Shown here: one piece after another, positions 1 through 8,398 of the stretch
Position numbering within the stretch: the first letter of the stretch is position 1
Layout of the letters: every line of letters begins with the position of its first letter
Assembly: GCA_963557065.1 (NCBI GenBank)
Contig: CAUWCT010000006.1
Span: 6,519-70,518 of the forward strand
DNA from: UMGS1370 sp963557065
GTDB taxonomy: Bacteria; Bacillota; Clostridia; Lachnospirales; Lachnospiraceae
Direction: 5' to 3'
DNA: 64,000 bases
The notes under the pieces: generated by a model
The model's database searches: none
What the model saw: the letters and a program-made list of their open reading frames with translations, nothing else
What the model was told of the DNA's origin: nothing
Made by a program: the position numbers and the translations under genes

Positions 1-138
1 CTTTTCTGCCTCTTCTGGAGACAACAGCCCCATATCCCAAATCTGAAGCTGGCAGTTTGTAAAGCCTGACAACCTGGCCCACTTTACCATCTCTTCCAGC
101 CGCTCATTAGCAACGATTGCAATTCCCAGTGTTTTCAT
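1..138 (-). CDS. Sugar phosphate isomerase/epimerase-like protein, N-terminal part (cut by window edge)
   Basis: Only the first 46 codons are inside the window. The visible start, MKTLGIAIVANERLEE, followed by a stretch with CQLQIWD, resembles the first beta strand and helix of xylose isomerase-like TIM-barrel proteins (sugar phosphate isomerase/epimerase family). An AGGAGG ribosome site sits six bases before the ATG. The gene begins 20 bases after the ROK regulator ends on the same strand, so the two are probably co-transcribed, which suggests a sugar-related substrate. The specific substrate cannot be told from this fragment. Confidence 0.6.
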   Translation of the reverse strand, partial: MKTLGIAIVANERLEEMVKWARLSGFTNCQLQIWDMGLLSPEEAEK

Positions 139-158
139 TGTACCCCTCCTTATCATGA

Positions 159-1361
159 TTATCCGCAAAAATATTGCTCCGGATCCATATCATGAAACTG
201 AAAATAGTGATCCATATAATACTTTGCCGCCCCTTGAATTACAGACTCTTCTTTTAATTCCGTATATGCCACCTTCACATCCGCCATAAACTGGCGGAAT
301 CCCATTTCCTGCATATGCAGTTTCAGCGCCTTCAAAAACAGATCTCCTAATTTCCGTCCTATCCCCCCTATTACAATTTCCTCCGGATGAAATAACGATA
401 CTGCATTGCAGAGTGCATAAGCAAAATCCTCTGCCATGGAATCCAAAAGTTTTGCCGCCTGATTGTCTCCCTGCTCTGCAAGAGAGGCCAAATCCTTAAA
501 CAGCAGTTTCTCTCCCGGTTCTTTTTGGAAAACAATTCCAAACTTCTCAAACTGCCTGGGAAGCGCCAACTCCCCAATCTGATTTTCCAGACATCCTCTG
601 TTTCCGCAGGGGCATGGCAATCCGCTGCGGTCTACTGAAAAATGACCGAACTGACTGGCCATTCCGCTGGCTCCGCTTAATAAATTTCCGTCATGGATAA
701 TGGCTGCTCCCACTCCATCATTTATATTAATATAAATACAGCTGTCCCCATCTAACTGCCCCAGCACAGTTTCTGCATATGCGTAGCACGCAGTATCATT
801 TAACACCGCAAGGGGGTAACCTGAAAAAATCTCCCGCAGTCTGCTGATTCGATAACGCTCTTCTCCTTTTTCCTGCAGTACAACCGATATAATTTCATCT
901 TCTTTTTCATCAATCATTCCAGGAACAATAAGACAGATCCCCATAATATTTACATTCCCCGCATTTTGCCCCATAAAATCACAAAAATCATCTCTCAGCT
1001 TATCCAGTTTCCCCCCTTCCTGTTTCAGAGAATATTCTTTCGTCAGTTCAATTTCGTTTCCTGAATCCACCAGGGAAATGGCAAGAACCTCTTTTTTCCA
1101 GTCCAGGACTATCAGCTTGTTTTTTTTGCTGTTTACAACCAGGCTGTTCGGCTTTCTGCCCTGTTTCCCGCTTTCGGAAGCACCTTCGTCTAAAACGAAC
1201 CCTTCCTGCATCAATTCATCTACCAATGCAGAAACCGTAGTCTTGCTAAGCTTCATTGCATCTGCAATCTGCGCCCTGCTGATTCCTGGTATTTCTTCAA
1301 TCATATGGTAAACCTGTTTTTTATTTTTATCTTTAATTAATGCCTGATTATATTTTTTCAT
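159..1361 (-). CDS. ROK-family transcriptional regulator (NagC/XylR type)
   Basis: A 400-residue protein with an N-terminal winged helix-turn-helix (about residues 14-66, ISRAQIADAMKLSKTTVS) and a ROK domain. The cysteine-rich zinc motif CPCGNRGCLE is intact. The kinase side is degenerate: the ExGH motif reads QFGH, and the usual DxGxT phosphate loop near residue 85 is not recognisable. This fits a sugar-binding repressor rather than a sugar kinase. It heads a probable operon with the isomerase-like gene at the window edge. Its own promoter carries two TTAATTA repeats just downstream of the predicted start point, which would suit autoregulation. Effector and targets are unknown. Confidence 0.9.
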   Translation of the reverse strand: MKKYNQALIKDKNKKQVYHMIEEIPGISRAQIADAMKLSKTTVSALVDELMQEGFVLDEGASESGKQGRKPNSLVVNSKKNKLIVLDWKKEVLAISLVDSGNEIELTKEYSLKQEGGKLDKLRDDFCDFMGQNAGNVNIMGICLIVPGMIDEKEDEIISVVLQEKGEERYRISRLREIFSGYPLAVLNDTACYAYAETVLGQLDGDSCIYININDGVGAAIIHDGNLLSGASGMASQFGHFSVDRSGLPCPCGNRGCLENQIGELALPRQFEKFGIVFQKEPGEKLLFKDLASLAEQGDNQAAKLLDSMAEDFAYALCNAVSLFHPEEIVIGGIGRKLGDLFLKALKLHMQEMGFRQFMADVKVAYTELKEESVIQGAAKYYMDHYFQFHDMDPEQYFCG

Positions 1362-1384
1362 TGTTTCATATTCCTCGTTTTTAT

Positions 1385-1448
1385 TTAATTAGTTCAGTGA
1401 CCTTATTAATTATGGCTTTAGTATAGCACATTTTATTTTTAGTTTCAA
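1385..1448 (-). promoter_or_regulatory. Promoter and candidate operator of the ROK gene
   Basis: On the minus strand a TTGAAA -35 (1443-1448) and TATACT -10 (1420-1425) are 17 bp apart. Immediately downstream are two identical TTAATTA heptamers at 1406-1412 and 1385-1391, 21 bp apart, which places them on the same face of the helix. The promoter is seen directly; the operator role is inferred. Confidence 0.55.
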
Positions 1449-1460
1449 TAGGTTTTAAAT

Positions 1461-1502
1461 AAAAAAAGGCATATGGATTGTAGTTAATACTTTCCATATA
1501 CC
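1461..1502 (-). terminator. Terminator of the phn/nucleotidase operon
   Basis: On the minus strand a 10-bp stem with one mismatch (1493-1502 with 1468-1477) is followed by seven Ts (1461-1467). It lies about 75 bases past the stop codon of the phosphatase gene. Confidence 0.7.
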
Positions 1503-1574
1503 TGATATTCTGTTACTTCCGATAATCGGCAGTCAAACTTCTGAAATCCTTCATCCTCATAAAAAGAAAGCAGC

Positions 1575-3107
1575 TTACCAGATTACAGTAAATCCTGGAT
1601 TTTTTTCTATCAGCAGCGGAGTATGGCTTCTGATATATCTGGTAAGGAGATCCGGCATTTCATCTGCTCCTCTCCACAGCACCGGGCAGTCCCGGAGCAT
1701 TTCATAGCCGCCGGTCCCGCTGGCCCGGTAGTTGCTGGTTACCAGTTTGTAGGTTCTGTTTCCAAGAGGCGTCCCATCTGATTTTGTAAGTTTCGTTACC
1801 CTTTGCCCCACAGGTTTCCTCAAGTCAAATGTATAAGAAATTCCGGCATAAAAATCATAATTATAATGTTCTATTTTCGGCTTTAAAAATTCTTCTGATA
1901 CAGACGGAGCACCGTCTTTTAAGGTGAAGTAGGATGCGCATCGCTCCAGGGCCTTGCGGATAACCGTCTCATCCACTTCTAAAACCACCAGCGTATTGGA
2001 AAATAAATACGCCGCACAGATTTCCCGCATCGTAATCTGCTGATGCAGGCCAACCGGATCATTCCCCAGGCTGGTACAGGAAAAATCCGCTCCTGAAGCA
2101 TCTAATTGTACCTGGTTAAACAGCCCTGCCACACTGCTTCCGAAAAGAGCTGCATCCAGCTTTTCTTCCGGAACAATCGTTTCTTCAAGCTGGCCAACCG
2201 GCTGATCCAGCCATATCTGAACCTCTTTTTCCATGGGAAGCAGAGACTCATAGGGCTCCTCTTTGTGCCGGCCAGTTACCGCTTCTAATGATGATTCAAT
2301 GGAGAGTCCGGCATGTTCCTCCCACTCTCCGCAGATTCGGATAAACGTTTCTGCATTGGCAGGCGGCTGGACAATCCAGGTTCCGGAAATATTTATACCC
2401 GGCTGGGCAATATGCTGGTGGCCGGTCAAAAGAATGTCAAAATCCAGTTCCCTCGCAATCCGGCAGGCGATATTTTCCCCGCTGTCTGACAAAACAACTC
2501 CGGTTTTTCCGTCCTCTTCCAATCCTCCATGGTAAATACAAACTGTAAGATCACAGTTGCCTTTTAACTTTGCCAACGCTTCCTTTGCCGCCGAAAAAGC
2601 ATCTGTAACCCTTACGCTCTCCAGGTTCTCCGGCTGTTCCCAAACATTTACAAAATCTGTGACAATTCCGGTAATACCAATCTTAAGCCCATTTTCCAGT
2701 ACATGGATGTGTTCTCCTGCAATCTTTAATTCTCCATCTAAATCTTCTGCATTTGCACAGAGACACTTTGCGCCTTCTTTTTCCATTGCATTCAGATACT
2801 CTTTTATCACGCCATATCCAAAATTGAAATCATGGTTTCCCAGAGTAAAATAATCACAGTTCATAGATCCAAACGCAGCCGCCACCGGATGGATATTCCA
2901 TTCTTTCTGGTGTTCCAGATAATATTGGGTCATAGGCGTTCCCTGAAGGCTGTCTCCGCCATCTATCACCAGTGTGTTTCCATCTTTTTCTATCTGGGCA
3001 GACAGATTTAAAAGGCCTGTCCCATTTTCCCTTCCGGAAGCATAATCTACTGGAAAAATTCGTCCATGGGTATCGGATGTAAAAATAATCTGAAAAGAAT
3101 GCTTCAT
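1575..3107 (-). CDS. Bifunctional metallophosphatase/5'-nucleotidase, cytosolic form
   Basis: A 510-residue calcineurin-like phosphoesterase followed by a 5'-nucleotidase C-terminal domain. Metal-site motifs are visible: TSDTHGR near the N-terminus, DGGDSLQG, GNHDFNFG, and a later GHQH. Family members hydrolyse 5'-nucleotides, 2',3'-cyclic nucleotides or other phosphate monoesters. The start at 3107 was preferred over an in-frame codon at 3152 because AAGGGG lies just upstream and the longer form would run into phnE. No signal peptide is seen, unlike the secreted UshA type, so the enzyme should act in the cytoplasm. It is the last gene of the PhnDCEE operon and probably dephosphorylates what that importer brings in. 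Confidence 0.88.
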   Translation of the reverse strand: MKHSFQIIFTSDTHGRIFPVDYASGRENGTGLLNLSAQIEKDGNTLVIDGGDSLQGTPMTQYYLEHQKEWNIHPVAAAFGSMNCDYFTLGNHDFNFGYGVIKEYLNAMEKEGAKCLCANAEDLDGELKIAGEHIHVLENGLKIGITGIVTDFVNVWEQPENLESVRVTDAFSAAKEALAKLKGNCDLTVCIYHGGLEEDGKTGVVLSDSGENIACRIARELDFDILLTGHQHIAQPGINISGTWIVQPPANAETFIRICGEWEEHAGLSIESSLEAVTGRHKEEPYESLLPMEKEVQIWLDQPVGQLEETIVPEEKLDAALFGSSVAGLFNQVQLDASGADFSCTSLGNDPVGLHQQITMREICAAYLFSNTLVVLEVDETVIRKALERCASYFTLKDGAPSVSEEFLKPKIEHYNYDFYAGISYTFDLRKPVGQRVTKLTKSDGTPLGNRTYKLVTSNYRASGTGGYEMLRDCPVLWRGADEMPDLLTRYIRSHTPLLIEKNPGFTVIW

Positions 3108-3109
3108 AA

Positions 3110-3919
3110 CTATCCCCTTGTCAGTTTTACTCGGATCTTTGTAGAAATCCATTCTACAATCAATACCAGCACAATAAGACCTGTCAAAATCGCTCCTGCT
3201 TCGTTCCAGCGATATGCGTTCATGGCAAATATCAGCGGCGCTCCAATTCCGCCTGCTCCTACCAGTCCCAGTACCGTAGCATCACGAAGATTAATATCAA
3301 AACGATAAATTGCCGTAGACGCAAAATTCGGCATCAACTGAGGAAGTATTCCATAACGAATCTTCTGCCATGCACTGCATCCGGCAGCATCTAAAGATTC
3401 CAAAACCCTGGTATCCAAATCTTCAATGGCTTCAATATACATTTTGCTCACCATTCCCACAGAACACAGAGACATGGTAAGAAGTCCGGCGAAAGCTCCC
3501 GGGCCTGTAACCCTGATAAACATAAGGCCATAGACAAAGGGCGGAACTGTGCGGATTGCCATGATTGCAATTCGTCCAAGAAATGCCACCGGCTTTGGCG
3601 TTAGATTGGACGCTGAAAGGAATGCCAGCGGAACCGAAATAATCGCTCCTACTACTGTTCCCAAAAATGCAATACAAATGGTCTCCAGCAATAAATAAGG
3701 CACACCCTGTGTTGTCAGGTTAAACAGCAAATCGGTATCCGGATGGAAAATGCCTTTTAAAATATTCAAAGCAATTTTTCCGCCGTTCTGCGTGGTTCCG
3801 CTGGTTTCTATGGCAGATCCGCTCCAAATTAAAAGGGCCAGAAACACTGCCGCTACGGCCGCTTCAAACACCCAATTTTTCGGACGGCTTTCATATGCAC
3901 GTTCAATTCTCTGATTCAT
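3110..3919 (-). CDS. phnE: Phosphonate-type ABC transporter permease PhnE (second copy)
   Basis: A 269-residue permease with several hydrophobic segments and a typical inner-membrane EAA-type loop (AAGCSAWQKIRYGILPQ). The start at 3919 has AGGAGG seven bases upstream; an in-frame ATG at 3970 lies inside the previous gene. With the adjacent PhnE copy it should form the membrane channel of the importer, powered by PhnC and fed by PhnD. Two permease genes are common in this family and suggest a heterodimer. The actual substrate need not be a phosphonate: no C-P lyase genes are present in the window, whereas a phosphomonoesterase gene follows two bases later. Confidence 0.88.
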   Translation of the reverse strand: MNQRIERAYESRPKNWVFEAAVAAVFLALLIWSGSAIETSGTTQNGGKIALNILKGIFHPDTDLLFNLTTQGVPYLLLETICIAFLGTVVGAIISVPLAFLSASNLTPKPVAFLGRIAIMAIRTVPPFVYGLMFIRVTGPGAFAGLLTMSLCSVGMVSKMYIEAIEDLDTRVLESLDAAGCSAWQKIRYGILPQLMPNFASTAIYRFDINLRDATVLGLVGAGGIGAPLIFAMNAYRWNEAGAILTGLIVLVLIVEWISTKIRVKLTRG

Positions 3920-3929
3920 ATTGGCCTCC

Positions 3930-4745
3930 TTATACCAGATGTTTTCTGGCTGTTCTGCTGATAGTTTCAATAATAAACACCGTTACGAACAGCGCTAATA
4001 AGATCATGCCTACACTGGGGTATTCACGCCAGCCAATCTTTTCATTTAAAATGAGTCCCAGGCCGCCGGCTCCCACGTATCCCAAAATAGAAGCGTACCG
4101 CACGTTTCCTTCAAAACAGAACAGGCAGTTAGACAGATAGGATGGCAGAACCTGTGGTACAATCGAGCTGATAAATGCCCGCGCCTTGGTAGCGCCCATG
4201 GCTTCCATGGCCTCAAACGCCCCCATATCTACTGTCTCGATCTCTTCGTAAAGTATTTTTCCAATATATGCAAATGTAAAGACTGCAATAGCAATGGTAC
4301 CTGCCAGAGTGCCAAGTCCTACCACATAGGTTGCAATCAGCGCTGTTACCAGAGTGGGAAGTGTACGGACAATGCTCAAAAACAGACGCATGGCCCCGAC
4401 CACAAACCGGTTTTTAATAATATTTGTAGATGCCAGCATTGCAAAAGGGACTACCAGAATCGATCCGATTACAGAACCCAGCAGGGACATTTTTATAGTG
4501 TCAAACAACGGCTGCCAGATCTTTGGCATATAATCCCATTGAGGTGGAATCATCTGATCCAAAATTGTGAAAAACTCGCCAATTCGTGTCACCAGTGTTT
4601 CCATGCTAAAACCGGTAACTTTTACAGAAAGCGCCGTAAGAGCAAGAAGCGCTGCCACAATAAACGGAGCTCTGGATCTGGGTTTTGCTACCGTTTTTCC
4701 GTTTTCCATTGTTATAATTTTGGGAGGAAATAATCTGTCATACAT
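3930..4745 (-). CDS. phnE: Phosphonate-type ABC transporter permease PhnE (first copy)
   Basis: About 271 residues with hydrophobic segments and the EAA-type loop (AMGATKARAFISSIVPQ). The chosen start at 4745 has a strong AGGAGG overlapping the phnC stop, so translation is probably coupled. Longer in-frame starts to 4850 would lie inside phnC. It is distinct in sequence from the next permease, so the two are likely partners rather than recent duplicates. Confidence 0.88.
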   Translation of the reverse strand: MYDRLFPPKIITMENGKTVAKPRSRAPFIVAALLALTALSVKVTGFSMETLVTRIGEFFTILDQMIPPQWDYMPKIWQPLFDTIKMSLLGSVIGSILVVPFAMLASTNIIKNRFVVGAMRLFLSIVRTLPTLVTALIATYVVGLGTLAGTIAIAVFTFAYIGKILYEEIETVDMGAFEAMEAMGATKARAFISSIVPQVLPSYLSNCLFCFEGNVRYASILGYVGAGGLGLILNEKIGWREYPSVGMILLALFVTVFIIETISRTARKHLV

Positions 4746-4752
4746 ACCCGTC

Positions 4753-5499
4753 TTATCCCTCCTGTCTTCCCTGATAGATTGAGTCCAGAACAGCCTGATC
4801 CACATGCTCTGCCGCCCCGTCATAGACAATCTCTCCGCCTCTGATTCCAATTACCCTTGTAGCATACTGGAGAGCCAGATCGACATGATGAATATTGATA
4901 AGAACCGTAATCTTCATATCCCGGTTAATTCGCAGGAAATCATCCATAACCTGCTTGGCCGTAACCGGGTCCAGGGATGCTACCGGCTCATCTGCTAAAA
5001 TAATCTGGGGATTCTGGGCCAGGGTTCTGGCAAGTGCTACCCGCTGCTGCTGGCCGCCGGAAAGCTGATCGGCCCTGACAAAAGCTTTATCTAAAATTCC
5101 CACTTTATCTAACGCCTCTAAGGCCGCCATTTTTTCTTCTTTATTAAAAATACCAAAAAATGCCCGCCAGCCTGGAAGATCCGGGACAAATGCCGTCAAT
5201 ACATTTTTTATAACCGTTGTTCTGGTAATCAGGTTGAAGGACTGGAAAATCATGCCGATCCGGCGGCGGAACGTGCGCAGCGCCTTGCCGGAAAGTTTCA
5301 TTACATCCGTGCCGTCCACTGTCAGCGTCCCCTCTGTTATGTCGTGCATCCGGTTGATGGTGCGGATCAGAGTAGATTTTCCTGCGCCGGACAGGCCGAT
5401 AATCGCTACAAACTCCCCCTGGTCAATCGTAAGATTTATATTCTTTAAAGCCTCAAAACCATTGGGATATTTTTTGCTTACGTTCTTAAATTCAATCAT
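4753..5499 (-). CDS. phnC: Phosphonate-type ABC transporter ATP-binding protein PhnC
   Basis: A 248-residue ATPase with Walker A GLSGAGKST (about residues 34-42), signature LSGGQQQRVALAR, Walker B IILADEPVASLDP and the switch histidine in INIHHVDLA. Length and motif order match PhnC of the phosphonate/phosphite importer group. It lies between the binding protein and the two permeases in the order D-C-E-E. Confidence 0.92.
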   Translation of the reverse strand: MIEFKNVSKKYPNGFEALKNINLTIDQGEFVAIIGLSGAGKSTLIRTINRMHDITEGTLTVDGTDVMKLSGKALRTFRRRIGMIFQSFNLITRTTVIKNVLTAFVPDLPGWRAFFGIFNKEEKMAALEALDKVGILDKAFVRADQLSGGQQQRVALARTLAQNPQIILADEPVASLDPVTAKQVMDDFLRINRDMKITVLINIHHVDLALQYATRVIGIRGGEIVYDGAAEHVDQAVLDSIYQGRQEG

Positions 5500-5598
5500 C
5501 TCATACCTCGTATTTTAACACTCTTTTTTCAAAAAGAGGGCGCTGCAGTCTCCTGTCAGCTCCCTCCTGTTTTGTAACCGTTTGGGGCCTTTTTATCT

Positions 5599-6720
5599 TT
5601 ATGAAGCAGAATTCATTTCCTGAATCATCTTCTGTGCAGCGCGCTCAGAATCATAATCCTCTGCCTTGGCAGGCTGATAGCCGTTATGGCTGTAGATGGA
5701 AATTACTTCTTTGCCTTCTTCGGTATTGCTAATGTTGATAAATGCTTCAGAAAGAGCAGCCTTAAAATCTTCGTCCATAATCTTGGAAGTCTTGCTTACG
5801 CTAATGGTATCATTGTAGATAGCCGGAGTAACGCCGATTACTGCAGTGTCTTCCCAAATGCTGTTGCTCATAGCGTACTCACTGGTCCACTCATCCTCAT
5901 AATCGCGGCGTCCGTCTGCATATGTACAAAGAACATCAATCTGTCCGGAAGCTAAGCGTGCAAACGCACTGCCATAGGAATCAGACTGTACTGCATGAGA
6001 TAAATTTGTGATATTTTTCTCGAAATTTTCCTGCAGCCACAGAGACGGATAAATATAACCTGCCGGGGAGGAAGATCCCATTACGCTCCAGTTTAATCCA
6101 TCTACATCTTCCCATGTAAGAGTTTCTCCGGCATTCACTTTTTCTGCAACTGCCTTTCCTTTTTCAGAGGGGCCTGCAATAATTAATGCGCGGTAGCTGG
6201 TTACCTGATTTTCAGTTGCCTGTGTAGGAGCCTGGTCATTCCAGTCCTTTGCACTGTCGGAATCAATAGAAAGACCGTCTCTGGTTGCTGTCAGAAGAAC
6301 ATCACAGCCATCATCATATAATACGTATGTTCCTCCCGGAATCAGACCTACATCAGCGGTTCCTGCGGAAAGAGCCTCGCCTACTGCCTCATAGCTGGTT
6401 CCTACCGTAATATCAATGTTTTTCACATCATAGCCAAGTCCTGACAACTCTGCTGTCAGCATCTCCTTTAACGGTTCTGTGGCAGTGATAATCTCATCCG
6501 GCTCTCTGGACGGAACAAAGGCAATGCTCAGTTTTTCAATTTCCTTGTTTTCAGCAGCAGCCTCTGTACTCTCTGCATCTTCATTTCCGGCAGCACTTGC
6601 CTGTGTCTCTGCTTTTGTTGTCTCTGCAGCAGTAGTTGCATCTGCCGGCTCGGAGCCGCATCCTGCTAAAAGCCCTGCACACATTGCACCTGCCAGTAAA
6701 AGCGAAACTGTTTTTTTCAT
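5599..6720 (-). CDS. phnD: Phosphonate-type ABC transporter substrate-binding lipoprotein PhnD
   Basis: A 373-residue protein with a lipoprotein signal (LLLAGAMCAGLLAGCG, acylated cysteine about residue 21), a low-complexity Ala/Glu/Thr linker to about residue 60, then a PhnD-type periplasmic-binding fold (IAFVPSREPDE, and SSSPAGYIYPSLWLQ near the ligand site). It would capture the solute outside the membrane. Known PhnD relatives bind phosphonates, phosphite or phosphate esters, and the ligand here is not deducible from sequence. Expression should be high: it is the first structural gene after the LacI regulator, with a 70-base gap containing a small hairpin. Confidence 0.88.
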   Translation of the reverse strand: MKKTVSLLLAGAMCAGLLAGCGSEPADATTAAETTKAETQASAAGNEDAESTEAAAENKEIEKLSIAFVPSREPDEIITATEPLKEMLTAELSGLGYDVKNIDITVGTSYEAVGEALSAGTADVGLIPGGTYVLYDDGCDVLLTATRDGLSIDSDSAKDWNDQAPTQATENQVTSYRALIIAGPSEKGKAVAEKVNAGETLTWEDVDGLNWSVMGSSSPAGYIYPSLWLQENFEKNITNLSHAVQSDSYGSAFARLASGQIDVLCTYADGRRDYEDEWTSEYAMSNSIWEDTAVIGVTPAIYNDTISVSKTSKIMDEDFKAALSEAFINISNTEEGKEVISIYSHNGYQPAKAEDYDSERAAQKMIQEMNSAS

Positions 6721-6756
6721 TTGAAAATCCTCCTGTTTTGTATCCTTTTATTTGCG

Positions 6757-6779
6757 AAAGGCTTTGTATAAGAGCCTTT
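6757..6779 (-). other. Hairpin between the lacI-type gene and phnD
   Basis: AAAGGCT (6757-6763) and AGCCTTT (6773-6779) form a 7-bp stem in the 70-base gap. No T-run follows on either strand, so this is more likely an mRNA processing or stability element, or an operator, than a terminator. Confidence 0.3.
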
Positions 6780-6790
6780 ACAGCCATTTC

Positions 6791-7771
6791 TTATGCAGTA
6801 TCTCCTATTCGGATTCCTGCCGGTACCATAACCGTTACCGGGTGTTGCGTCCGCGTTTTCTCAATACGTCCAAACAGCATATCCAGCGCATTTTCCCATA
6901 CATAATCAGGATACATCTCAATGCAGGTACTGGATGGCCATTTGCTCTCCAAAGTCTGGATGTCCTGATAGATCACAACTGCCACATCTTCCGGAATCTG
7001 GAGATGCTTATCTTCCAGCGCCTCCATGGCTCCCTCTGCCACTTCATCATTTCCCAAAACAACTGCCTTAGCCAGTGTGTTTGTCTGCAATGCCTGAGAG
7101 ATCAGATTATATCCGCTTTCTCTGCTGATACCGCCTATATGAAACAACTCCGGATGGTATTGCCCTCGCTTTTTCAAAATATCCTGCAGACACCGGAGTC
7201 TGCTGCAGCCAATCTTTATGTTTCCATTTTCATAAAGGCCGCCGATATACCCCACAGTCTCATACCGCTTTTGTTCAAGCAAATAGCTTACCATCTCCTC
7301 CAGTCCCCGCTGGTAATCCACCTGTACCTGGTCGTTTTCATAATTTTTCTGCTCTGAATTTACAAATACAACTGCGTGAGACAAACTGCGCAAAAATGCC
7401 GTTTCCTCCTGACAAAATACGCCAAATGCAATAATTCCGTCTACTGTCCTGGGTTCTCCAAAAAAAAGGCGGACAAATTCTACCTCATATCTGTCAGTCT
7501 CTGCCTGAGCCATTAATGCCAGAGAACTCAGTCTCACATTCACCCTGTCCGGACGGATAATCCGCCAGTCTGCCACACCAATCACCAGCTTTTCCTTTGA
7601 CTCTGCTGCTCTCCGCTGCCTGGGCGAACTATAGCCTAACTGACTGGCAATTTTAAAAATACGCATTTTTACTTCCGGTGTCACAGAAAACGTTTCATCT
7701 TTATTTAAAACTCTGGATACGGTTGTCTGAGATACTCCTGCCAGTTCTGCCACATCCTTTAGTCTCGCCAT
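6791..7771 (-). CDS. LacI-family transcriptional regulator
   Basis: A 326-residue regulator with the LacI DNA-binding head RLKDVAELAGVSQTTVSRVLN at residues 3-23 and a sugar-binding-type effector domain (GYIGGLYENG, and VVLGNDEVAEGAMEAL). The start at 7771 is chosen because the helix-turn-helix begins there and because the longer reading (to 7810) would overlap the -10 box at 7801-7806. It sits directly upstream of phnD on the same strand, so it is the likely specific regulator of the importer. Control by a LacI-type ligand sensor rather than by phosphate limitation (PhoB) would be unusual for a true phosphonate system. Confidence 0.9.
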   Translation of the reverse strand: MARLKDVAELAGVSQTTVSRVLNKDETFSVTPEVKMRIFKIASQLGYSSPRQRRAAESKEKLVIGVADWRIIRPDRVNVRLSSLALMAQAETDRYEVEFVRLFFGEPRTVDGIIAFGVFCQEETAFLRSLSHAVVFVNSEQKNYENDQVQVDYQRGLEEMVSYLLEQKRYETVGYIGGLYENGNIKIGCSRLRCLQDILKKRGQYHPELFHIGGISRESGYNLISQALQTNTLAKAVVLGNDEVAEGAMEALEDKHLQIPEDVAVVIYQDIQTLESKWPSSTCIEMYPDYVWENALDMLFGRIEKTRTQHPVTVMVPAGIRIGDTA

Positions 7772-7800
7772 AGACTGCCCCCTTTTCTGTTTTCCTCCAC

Positions 7801-7856
7801 ATTGTACCATTGTCTCTCCTTTGTTTCAAGAATATTTACTAAAAATTTACTAAAAA
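7801..7856 (-). promoter_or_regulatory. Promoter of the lacI-type gene with upstream tandem repeat
   Basis: Minus-strand TTGAAA (7824-7829) and TACAAT (7801-7806) are 17 bp apart. Just upstream, an exact 11-bp tandem repeat, TTTACTAAAAA, occupies 7835-7845 and 7846-7856. It is AT-rich and placed like an UP element or regulator site. Confidence 0.6.
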
Positions 7857-7891
7857 CAGAAATCGTTCCGCCATACATGGGAATCTGATTC

Positions 7892-7945
7892 TTGACATTA
7901 ATGCGAATTCGTATTATAATCCTGTTACGAATTCGTATTAAGGAG
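7892..7945 (+). promoter_or_regulatory. Consensus promoter with twin MarR-type operators
   Basis: TTGACA (7892-7897), 17 bp, TATAAT (7915-7920): a perfect consensus promoter. The 13-bp sequence CGAATTCGTATTA occurs exactly at 7904-7916 and again at 7928-7940, 24 bp apart. The first lies in a near-palindrome (7899-7916) filling the spacer; the second holds the perfect palindrome TACGAATTCGTA (7926-7937) between the start point and the ribosome site (AAGGAG, 7940-7945). This is the expected layout for tight autorepression by the MarR protein encoded next. Confidence 0.8.
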
Positions 7946-7952
7946 AATAAAT

Positions 7953-8387
7953 ATGAACGACTGCCGCAATCAGGTCTATCGCTTAATGCTTGCTGTCAAC
8001 CGCTGTACGGGTGTTTATGTAAAAATAGCCAAAGAACTGGGAATAAAAGAAAACACCCTTCTGCTGATAGACATTTTAAGCGACGGAAATCCCCACTCTC
8101 AAAAGCAGATCTGCGAAGACTGGATGATTCCCCGCACCACCCTGAACACCATCATTGGAGAATGTATAAAAGAAGGATACCTGCTGCTTTTACCTCAGCC
8201 CCATTCAAAAGAAAAACGGATTTCCCTTACTGACAAAGGCCGGCTCTTTGCAGAGCAGTCCACAAAAGCCATGAACCTGGCAGTAGAAACAGCACTGCAG
8301 AAAACATGTAAAGACTATTCCATTGATTTTATCAGTGCGTTTGAAACATATGTAAATTACTTGCAGCAGGAATGCAGCAACATTTAA
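7953..8387 (+). CDS. MarR-family transcriptional regulator
   Basis: 144 residues with a winged helix (about 45-105: QKQICEDWMIPRTTLNTIIGECIKEGYL, then a basic wing and ISLTDKGRLFAEQ), flanked by helices that form the MarR dimer. Dimeric MarR proteins repress until a small molecule, often a drug or phenolic compound, releases them from palindromic DNA. Two palindromes lie in its own promoter. It is followed 11 bases later by a pentapeptide repeat protein, so the pair forms a small inducible operon closed by a strong terminator. Confidence 0.9.
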   Translation: MNDCRNQVYRLMLAVNRCTGVYVKIAKELGIKENTLLLIDILSDGNPHSQKQICEDWMIPRTTLNTIIGECIKEGYLLLLPQPHSKEKRISLTDKGRLFAEQSTKAMNLAVETALQKTCKDYSIDFISAFETYVNYLQQECSNI

Positions 8388-8398
8388 GGAGACACGCT

